NCBI GenBank assembly: GCA_965372015.1
Contig: CBDVAP010000093.1
Span: forward strand, 1-11,747
Direction: 5' to 3'
Source of the DNA: JACZSB01 sp965372015
GTDB lineage: Bacteria; Fidelibacterota; Marinisomatia; SCGC-AAA003-L08; TS1B11
DNA length: 11,747 bases
The notes under the pieces are model-generated. The model was given only the letters and a program-made list of their open reading frames with translations, was not told where the DNA came from and did not search any database. A program made the translations under genes and the position numbers. Below, in pieces: positions 6,902 to 11,747 of the stretch (positions are counted from its first letter, which is position 1; each line of letters opens with the position of its first letter).

Positions 6902-7112
6902 GACACGCCTGCTATCGGGCCGGGAAGTTTGTTCTATTCTGGCCCAGCACGGATTTATGGAAGTGCGCCGACGAGGCAGCCATATTGTAATGCAGGAGAA
7001 GCTTCCAGATACTACCATCACCGTACCCGTACCGGATCATAAGGAAATACGAATTGGCACGTTGAAATCAATCATCCGGCAGTCTGGTCTGCCCCGCAGC
7101 GAGTTTGAATGA
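6894..7112 (+). CDS. hicA: HicA-family mRNA interferase toxin
   Basis: The protein has 72 residues from a TTG start that lies inside the end of hicB (stop at 6899-6901). No ATG or GTG in frame gives a full-length domain, and the N-terminus from TTG (MAKTRLLSGREVCSILAQHGF) is that of HicA/YcfA toxins. The double-stranded-RNA-binding-like fold is seen in EVRRRGSHIVMQ, with catalytic His30 in the GSH motif, then TITVPVPDHKEIRIGTLKSI and a final helix IIRQSGL. The expected activity is ribosome-independent mRNA cleavage, neutralised by the HicB encoded just upstream. The weak start and overlap should keep toxin translation below or dependent on antitoxin translation. Both genes appear intact. Confidence 0.92.
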   Translation: MAKTRLLSGREVCSILAQHGFMEVRRRGSHIVMQEKLPDTTITVPVPDHKEIRIGTLKSIIRQSGLPRSEFE

Positions 7113-7271
7113 TGACCTGTACGCCTCCACTATCCATTCGGCTGAATCGGTTGAGTCGGCTGTAATCCAAATTGACTGCTGGAACCAGCTGGAATCAAAC
7201 GATCATTCCCGCCTGGTTCAGACTTATATTCTCACCCGCTGCCGGCTATTGGGCGATAGCATGACTGGATC

Positions 7272-7276
7272 AGGGA
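7272..7276 (+). promoter_or_regulatory. Shine-Dalgarno site that points to an ATA start
   Basis: AGGGA at 7272-7276 ends four bases before the ATA at 7281. It is the only ribosome-site-like sequence near the N-terminus expected for the RarD-type gene, and it supports initiation at 7281 rather than at the internal GTG 7392. Confidence 0.45.
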
Positions 7277-7280
7277 CACT

Positions 7281-8162
7281 ATAAACCGCGGGGTTATCTA
7301 CGCCCTCCTGGCCTACACCCTCTGGGGGCTGCTGCCGGTCTATTGGAAGCTGCTCCAGGCGGCGCCGGCCCTCGAGATCCTCAGCCACCGGGTGGTCTGG
7401 TCATTGTTGTTCGGCCTGCTTGTTTTGGCGCTCCGCAACCGTTGGCAATGGCTGGGGGCGGCCTTGCGCCGTCCCCGGGTCATGGCCGTTTTTATTACCG
7501 CCGCAGCCCTGCTGAGTTTCAATTGGTACCTCTATATTTGGGCGGTCAACTCCGGCAATATCCTGGATGCCAGCCTGGGGTATTTCATCAATCCCCTGTT
7601 CACCGTGGCCCTGGGTGTGATCTTCATGGCGGAGCGCCCCCGCCCCTGGCAGTGGGTTTCCATCGCCGTGGCCCTGGTGGGAGTCCTGTATCTCACCTTC
7701 CGGCACGGTTCATTCCCCTGGGTGGCTATCGGCCTGGCCCTGACGTTCGGGCTCTACGGCCTGATCAAAAAGACCGCCACCCTCGATTCCCTGGAGGGTG
7801 TCTCCCTGGAGTCGGCCATTATGTTCCTGCCGGCACTGGGTTACCTGCTATACCTGGCCCGGACCGGGGCGGGCGCTTTCGGGGCTGCCGGCCCGGGGAT
7901 GACACTATTGCTGGCCTCCACCGGCGTGATCACCGCCATACCGTTGCTCTTTTTCGCAGCCGCCGCCCGACGCATTCCCATGATTACTCTGGGACTGCTG
8001 CAATATATCGCTCCCTCGCTCCAGTTCCTGATAGGAGCGCTGATCTACCATGAAACCGTCAGTGCCGCCCGCCTGACCGGTTTCGGATTCGTCTGGCTGG
8101 CCCTGGTGGTCTTCTCCGTCGATAGCCTGACGAACGCTAGGCGGACCAACCGGGGTGGGTAA
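7281..8162 (+). CDS. rarD: EamA/RarD-type membrane transporter, apparent ATA start
   Basis: This is a predicted drug/metabolite-superfamily permease of the RarD group, about ten membrane helices; its substrate is unproven. Reading from 7281 gives 293 residues, the normal RarD length, and an N-terminus NRGVIYALLAYTLWGLLPVYWKLL followed by LEILSHRVVWSLL, which is highly characteristic. Other landmarks are NWYLYIWAVNSGNILDASLGYFINPLFTVALG (about residues 74-105), GLALTFGLYGLIKK and LGLLQYIAPSLQFLIGALIYHE near the end. The frame has a stop at 7257 and contains no ATG, GTG or TTG before GTG 7392. Starting at 7392 would remove the first helix and the conserved segment. An AGGGA precedes ATA 7281, so either ATA is used or an original ATG carries a point change. 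It converges on the next gene with a 9-base gap and no visible terminator. Confidence 0.88.
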   Translation: MNRGVIYALLAYTLWGLLPVYWKLLQAAPALEILSHRVVWSLLFGLLVLALRNRWQWLGAALRRPRVMAVFITAAALLSFNWYLYIWAVNSGNILDASLGYFINPLFTVALGVIFMAERPRPWQWVSIAVALVGVLYLTFRHGSFPWVAIGLALTFGLYGLIKKTATLDSLEGVSLESAIMFLPALGYLLYLARTGAGAFGAAGPGMTLLLASTGVITAIPLLFFAAAARRIPMITLGLLQYIAPSLQFLIGALIYHETVSAARLTGFGFVWLALVVFSVDSLTNARRTNRGG

Positions 8163-8171
8163 CCATGGGAA

Positions 8172-10313
8172 TTACTTGTTCCAGCGGTAGGAATATTTCA
8201 ATATAATGTTGTTCTCTTCACTAACAAGCTGAGTGAAGGCTGAGTCGGTGGACTTATTAGTCCAGCTCTGATTCCAGATGAAGTATAGTTCAGTTCCTTC
8301 CCTATGGAGGTAGCTGATATATACATTGTTGCTCAGCCGCTGGGACGAGTTATCGTACTGGCTGAGTGTAGAAATGCTGAAACGGGTGTTCCAGGAGGCT
8401 GCAATCCTGAGCCGGTAAAGGCGGGTTGTGAACGCCTCGCCCCCTGCGGAAGATGACCCGATCTGATAATACGGATTGACGGTTATGGCATCATTCATCT
8501 TCCAGACTGCTTCGTGATCAATTAGCTTCGAGTCTTCACCGAACAGTCCTCCCAGGATAACGGTTAATCTGCTTGAAAGTCTTCGGTTGGGACTGCTCTG
8601 AATACCAATCGTGAGCCGATTATCCTGGTAGATTCCGGGATTAATCTTAATATCCCTGAAAATTGCAAATGGGTCGCTGAGCGATTCTGTCGCCCGCTGG
8701 TAGAGCACATAGGCAGCATCTTTTGTGACCATGCTGATCCCCAGCTCGATGTCGGTTAAAGCAGACTCCAAAATCGTCGTACCGACCTGATAGTACTCGG
8801 TTCTGCGCAGCTTAGGAACCACCCGCCAGATCATATCTGAATTGAGATAGACCGGCCAGGCAATCAGGCCATGCTGTTTACGAGTTGCCGGTCGAGCGAT
8901 GAACCCCAACGCCGGATTGAATCCGGTCTCAGAATTCAGGATACCGACATCGAATGATGCTCTTTCCGTCAGCCTCCGCACCCGGATTTGGCTGCCGAGT
9001 TGGTTGGGGCTCCAACTCTTTACCGGGTTGGTACCGGTACCGGCAATAAAGCCTGTAACGGCAACTTGTCCAGGCAATATAAAAGAACCATCGATGCCCG
9101 CAGTCAAATCGGACCCTGCACCATTTATACCTGTTATGATCCCCCCGATATATGAGCGCTCAGCCACCGGTTGTTTTAGCCTGAATACATTGACCCGGTG
9201 GGCCGGTTGGGCAGTCCCCGCACCTACAGACATGCTGAGAAGGCCCACATCCGATCGACCAAGCTTACCGGCCAGGCGACTACCAAATTTGATGGGGACA
9301 GCCAGGGTAGTGCCATCATCGCCGGTCTCTAGCCCGATTCGCCGGCTGAAGAACAGTTCAACCTCTTCAGGATCACCTAAGGTAAAGTTGCCTGTATTTT
9401 CGAGGAAAAAATCGCGCTTCTCCGGAAAGAAAAGATTGAACCGTGAGAGATTTATCTGCCGGTCATCCGCCTCTGCCTGGGCAAAATCAGTATTAATCGT
9501 CACACCCAGAGCCACTTGGTCATTGATCTGCATCCGCGAATCGCCACCAACGGCGACAGCCTTCACCTGAGTTGACTCGGGACGGAGCCGATTACCCAGC
9601 AGATAGGGCTGAATATAGATTGACCGGCCGCCCTGAATATTACTAAGTCTGTATCGGGGGGCCAGGGAGACGTCAGCCGTACCGTGTTTGTACGACAGTG
9701 GGATGAGGGGCGAGAACAGCTCCTCGTTGGAGTGAATCAGCCTGCGAAAAAAATTGATACCGATGATTTTTTCATCGCTATTCCCAAAACCGAGGGTTGA
9801 AAACGGGATCTCGAATTCGGCCGACCAGTGAGTGGAATCGATGGAACTGGCTACCTGCCAGTCACCATTCCAGTTGTCTTCCCACCGTTCACCCTCTTCG
9901 TAGAACTGAGCATCGATTTGCATTCCAAAGGGATTGGTAGAGAACCAGAAACCATTGCGCCGGTCATTCCGCGCATCAATAGCAAACGCAATCTGGTCGT
10001 TAGAGGTGATTGCCCAATCATCCCTCCGGCGGGTGGTAGCCACGATTTTGTCAGGATGGTTCTCATAGGCTATCACACCGATCAGCAAGGCATATGAGGT
10101 GTAGGCGATGCGAATTTCAGTAATCTCGCTGGGTGCTGCCCCCTCAACAGGAGCGCGCTGGAAAAAATCATCCACCACGTAAGCAGCCTCCCAGAGGGGC
10201 TCATTCAAGCGGCCATCGATGGAGGGTGACTCCGTCACGGCTGTCAGATTGGTGACATCGTCCGCCAGTAGGAAGGTGGATAGTAGCAGGACAGCAAAGT
10301 ATAAGCGGCTCAA
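8172..10313 (-). CDS. DUF5916 outer-membrane beta-barrel protein with N-terminal CBM9-like domain
   Basis: The protein has 713 residues from a TTG start, with GGAG nine bases upstream; this start keeps an intact signal peptide (SRLYFAVLLLSTFLLADD, cleavage likely near residue 17-18). Residues about 25-215 are a carbohydrate-binding-module-9-like sandwich (SPSIDGRLNEPLWEAA, then ITEIRIAYTSYALLIGVIAYE and GFWFSTNPFGMQIDAQ). Residues about 225-713 are the DUF5916 barrel, recognised by VTINTDFAQAEADDRQINL (271-289) and FFPEKRDFFLENTGNF (295-310), then alternating amphipathic strands to a C-terminal KYSYRWNK. Function is unknown. Many such proteins occur with secreted peptidases or polysaccharide-related genes, but none is present here. 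It follows the AraC-type gene in the same direction and probably has its own promoter between them. Confidence 0.9.
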   Translation of the reverse strand: MSRLYFAVLLLSTFLLADDVTNLTAVTESPSIDGRLNEPLWEAAYVVDDFFQRAPVEGAAPSEITEIRIAYTSYALLIGVIAYENHPDKIVATTRRRDDWAITSNDQIAFAIDARNDRRNGFWFSTNPFGMQIDAQFYEEGERWEDNWNGDWQVASSIDSTHWSAEFEIPFSTLGFGNSDEKIIGINFFRRLIHSNEELFSPLIPLSYKHGTADVSLAPRYRLSNIQGGRSIYIQPYLLGNRLRPESTQVKAVAVGGDSRMQINDQVALGVTINTDFAQAEADDRQINLSRFNLFFPEKRDFFLENTGNFTLGDPEEVELFFSRRIGLETGDDGTTLAVPIKFGSRLAGKLGRSDVGLLSMSVGAGTAQPAHRVNVFRLKQPVAERSYIGGIITGINGAGSDLTAGIDGSFILPGQVAVTGFIAGTGTNPVKSWSPNQLGSQIRVRRLTERASFDVGILNSETGFNPALGFIARPATRKQHGLIAWPVYLNSDMIWRVVPKLRRTEYYQVGTTILESALTDIELGISMVTKDAAYVLYQRATESLSDPFAIFRDIKINPGIYQDNRLTIGIQSSPNRRLSSRLTVILGGLFGEDSKLIDHEAVWKMNDAITVNPYYQIGSSSAGGEAFTTRLYRLRIAASWNTRFSISTLSQYDNSSQRLSNNVYISYLHREGTELYFIWNQSWTNKSTDSAFTQLVSEENNIILKYSYRWNK

Positions 10314-10340
10314 GATAGACTCCGGGAGTACAACGGGACA

Positions 10341-10391
10341 ATTATGGTTTTGTTAGCCGAAAACTTGGAGGCCAGAAAACCGTAAAACTTG
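10341..10391 (-). promoter_or_regulatory. Predicted promoter and AraC-type direct repeats upstream of the DUF5916 gene
   Basis: AAAACTTG occurs at 10360-10367 and again at 10384-10391 (24-bp period), each preceded by CCG (CCG-AAAACTTG and CCGTAAAACTTG on the + strand). A third partial copy, AAAAC, is at 10376-10380. On the - strand a CATAAT -10 candidate lies at 10346-10341 with no good -35; the first repeat covers that -35 position and the second lies upstream. That is the layout of an activator-dependent promoter, and the message would start about 20 bases before the TTG. A separate perfect TATAAT (10411-10406, - strand) is an alternative -10, also with a weak -35. Confidence 0.4.
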
Positions 10392-10435
10392 TCGATTCTT
10401 GCGGAATTATAGCGGAGGGAGGGGGAGAAAAAGAT

Positions 10436-11284
10436 TTAGCGGCGGCGAAACTTCAGGGGACTTATACCTACTCTGTTGCTGAAATGATTCACGAACTGGG
10501 AGGTAGAGCCGAAGCCGCATGCAAAGCCGATTTGGGAGATGTTCATAGCTGTATCACGTAACAGGTGCTGGGCATGCGTTAGTCTTGTATTGATGAGGTA
10601 TTGGTACGGTGTGATGGAAGCATACTGCCTGAATATCTTTGTGAAGTGGTAGGGACTGACAAAAGCGGCTTTGGCGATATCAGTGAGACTGATGTCGGCC
10701 TCCAGATTGGCGATAATAAATTCCTTGCCCCGCTCGACCGCGTCAAGATTCCATGGTGAGGAGTCTGAGAATGCGGCTGGCTGGCCGTCGCTCAATTGTT
10801 GCAGCGTTTCCCGCACTACATTAATGATCAAGGTCTCGGCCCACAGATTTCCTACCCTGTGGGATCGTAAACCGTTATAGAGCTGATGGTGGAGATAATC
10901 GAGTTTGACCGAAGACATTAACCTGCTTCTTGGAAACTTCGAGCGGCCGGTACCAGTCGAATTGGGGAGATTGCCATTCCAGTAGGCGCTCAAGGCCTGT
11001 TCCAGGGCCATATCCGACAGGTTCAGGACCGTGCACTCATCTCCAGGGTCCCTTCCGTGACTCGTCCGATGTTCGCTACCTGCGCTGGTTAGCATCACGC
11101 TCCTGCTATCGTGGAGATGTTCATGCTTTCCGCTGTGCCTATAATAATACCCCCGCCGGATAAAGCTAATTTCGTCGGTTGTGTTGTATTCAATATCCGA
11201 GATGGAGCCTGCTTCTGCCAGGCATTTAAAATCGAGCACCGTGGCAGTCGGTGTGTCCACCAATAATTCAAGATGTGCTTCCAT
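10436..11284 (-). CDS. AraC-family transcriptional regulator with N-terminal cupin-like domain
   Basis: The ATG at 11284 gives 282 residues (MEAHLELLVDTPTATVLDF). The frame is open to a TTG at 11323 (295 residues), but neither start has a good ribosome site. I prefer the ATG because a predicted -10 region sits about 40 bases above it. Residues about 20-95 look like the cupin sensor of AraC proteins (ISFIRRGYYYRHSGKHEHLH). Residues about 182-282 contain both helix-turn-helices: ISLTDIAKAAFVSPYHFTKIF, then the NISQIGFACGFGSTSQFVNHF recognition region and GISPLKFRRR, an ending typical of the family. The ligand is unknown. Its gene lies directly upstream of, and co-oriented with, the DUF5916 gene, making that gene and its own promoter the most likely targets. 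Confidence 0.93.
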   Translation of the reverse strand: MEAHLELLVDTPTATVLDFKCLAEAGSISDIEYNTTDEISFIRRGYYYRHSGKHEHLHDSRSVMLTSAGSEHRTSHGRDPGDECTVLNLSDMALEQALSAYWNGNLPNSTGTGRSKFPRSRLMSSVKLDYLHHQLYNGLRSHRVGNLWAETLIINVVRETLQQLSDGQPAAFSDSSPWNLDAVERGKEFIIANLEADISLTDIAKAAFVSPYHFTKIFRQYASITPYQYLINTRLTHAQHLLRDTAMNISQIGFACGFGSTSQFVNHFSNRVGISPLKFRRR

Positions 11285-11339
11285 GTTGGAAATTCTAACG
11301 CTTGAGGTCCAATCACAAGTCAATTACAGCCAGCTCTGA

Positions 11340-11361
11340 AAATACATAAACAGGTGTATTT
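11340..11361. repeat. Inverted repeat in the araC promoter region
   Basis: AAATACA (11340-11346) and TGTATTT (11355-11361) are perfect inverted arms around an 8-base centre. The element overlaps the predicted -10/-35 area of the AraC-family gene (TTTAGA-N16-TATTTT on the - strand, both weak), so it could be an operator for a dimeric regulator or a chance AT-rich match. Confidence 0.4.
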
Positions 11362-11555
11362 CTAAACTCACACTAAATTTAAATCTGCGTTAGCAGGTCA
11401 AGATGCGAGCTTGATGATCCTTCGGCGATTCCAGAGGTACAGAATTAATGGATGCCTCCGCATTAACTGACTTTTACGCCCTGGGGCTTTGTAGCCAGTT
11501 AGGTTATGTTTGGGTCTCTGTAGCATCCTAAGCTGTTGTTATTATTAATTCCTCG

Positions 11556-11596
11556 TCGGGCGCATAACCTGAAGGTCATTAGTATAAATCCCTGAT
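11556..11596 (+). other. tRNA-Met-like 3' half (remnant or attachment-site-like)
   Basis: TCGGG-CGCATAA-CCTGA (11556-11572) forms a 5-bp anticodon-type stem with a 7-base loop carrying CAT at 11563-11565. It is followed by AGGTC, as in tRNA variable regions, and a degenerate T-arm (ATTAG, 9-base loop, CTGAT at 11592-11596). From memory, bacterial tRNA-Met reads CTCATAACCCGAAGGTC here; 15 of 17 positions agree. No 5' half, D-arm or acceptor pairing is found upstream, and the T-loop lacks TTC, so this is not a working tRNA. Confidence 0.35.
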
Positions 11597-11710
11597 TCCC
11601 CTCATCTTTCCCTTCTCCGCGCACCAGGCGAACGACAGCCCTCCCAAAAATCCCTATATTCCCCCCGCTCTTTGAAAACCGAGATGGAGGGATTAACTCT
11701 TCTCCAAAAC

Positions 11711-11732
11711 TCCTTCCCTTATAAGGGAAGGA
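11711..11732. repeat. Perfect 22-bp palindrome
   Basis: The sequence TCCTTCCCTTA (11711-11721) is followed immediately by its exact reverse complement (11722-11732). The palindrome resembles dispersed intergenic palindromic (REP/MITE-like) units seen in many bacteria, but could also act as a bidirectional hairpin. There is no T-tract on the + strand; on the - strand GTTTTGG follows. Confidence 0.6.
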
Positions 11733-11733
11733 A

Positions 11734-11747
11734 CTCGCGCTAGCGAG
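11734..11747. repeat. Short hairpin at the window end
   Basis: CTCGC (11734-11738) and GCGAG (11743-11747) pair around GCTA, one base after the 22-bp palindrome. It may continue beyond the window, so it is probably part of a larger repeat element. Confidence 0.4.

Larger units (their letters stand above)
11285..11747. other. Right-end intergenic region, no protein gene recognised
   Basis: This stretch of about 460 bases has no reading frame with recognisable similarity. It holds the araC promoter area, an imperfect large hairpin (TAACTG 11464-11469 with CAGTTA 11496-11501, enclosing GCCC/GGGC), a tRNA-Met-like 3' fragment, a 22-bp palindrome and a final hairpin; the last three are listed separately. 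Confidence 0.6.

Noticed and set aside
7343..8053. 236-residue + strand reading frame inside rarD
   Set aside because: Rich in Pro, Gly, Arg and His with no family motifs; it is the shifted frame of the high-GC RarD coding sequence.
8899..9570. 223-residue + strand frame opposite the DUF5916 gene
   Set aside because: Pro/Ser/Arg-rich translation without motifs, lying fully inside the conserved DUF5916 core on the other strand.
1..11747. CRISPR array, rRNA, complete tRNA, insertion sequence or riboswitch
   Set aside because: No regularly spaced repeats, transposase, rRNA signature, intact cloverleaf or known riboswitch core was found on either strand.

Overview
The window is ordinary bacterial chromosome with an accessory-looking left end. 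The tentative source is a member of the Fibrobacterota-Chlorobi-Bacteroidota (FCB) superphylum or a neighbouring candidate phylum. The evidence is a DUF5916 outer-membrane beta-barrel protein (common in Gemmatimonadota, Bacteroidota and Marinimicrobia-type genomes), a flavin-domain/UbiA prenyltransferase fusion, and a CheX/response-regulator pair. No marker gene here settles the phylum. Start codons are mixed: TTG, GTG and ATG, plus one gene with no standard start at all.

Left part (1-3154), lower in GC: the 3' end of a three-Cys-motif partner gene (TcmP) is followed one base later by a Gp37/Gp68-type (DUF5131) three-Cys-motif protein. This recurrent two-gene module has unknown function. A Fic-family AMP-transferase with an intact N-terminal inhibitory motif is convergent to it. 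A 372-bp AT-rich intergenic stretch then marks the boundary.

Middle part (3155-8162), higher in GC, all on the + strand: acylphosphatase; a CheX-like CheY-P phosphatase followed by a response regulator with a STAS-like tail; a pyridoxamine-oxidase-like/MenA-like fusion that probably works in quinone biosynthesis; a hicB-hicA toxin-antitoxin pair; and an EamA/RarD-type membrane transporter whose only plausible full-length start is ATA.

Right part (8172-11747), all on the - strand: an AraC-family regulator lies upstream of a DUF5916 outer-membrane protein. Between them are two AAAACTTG direct repeats, one overlapping the predicted -35 region, so local activation of the DUF5916 gene by the AraC protein is plausible. 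The last ~460 bases hold no recognisable gene. They contain an initiator/elongator tRNA-Met-like 3' fragment, a perfect 22-bp palindrome and a terminal hairpin, and look like a repeat-rich or integration-scarred intergenic region.

No clearly new multi-gene system is evident. The best leads are the TcmP/DUF5131 pair with methyltransferase-like motifs in TcmP, the CheX plus REC-STAS pair, the flavin-domain/UbiA fusion, and the ATA start of the RarD gene.
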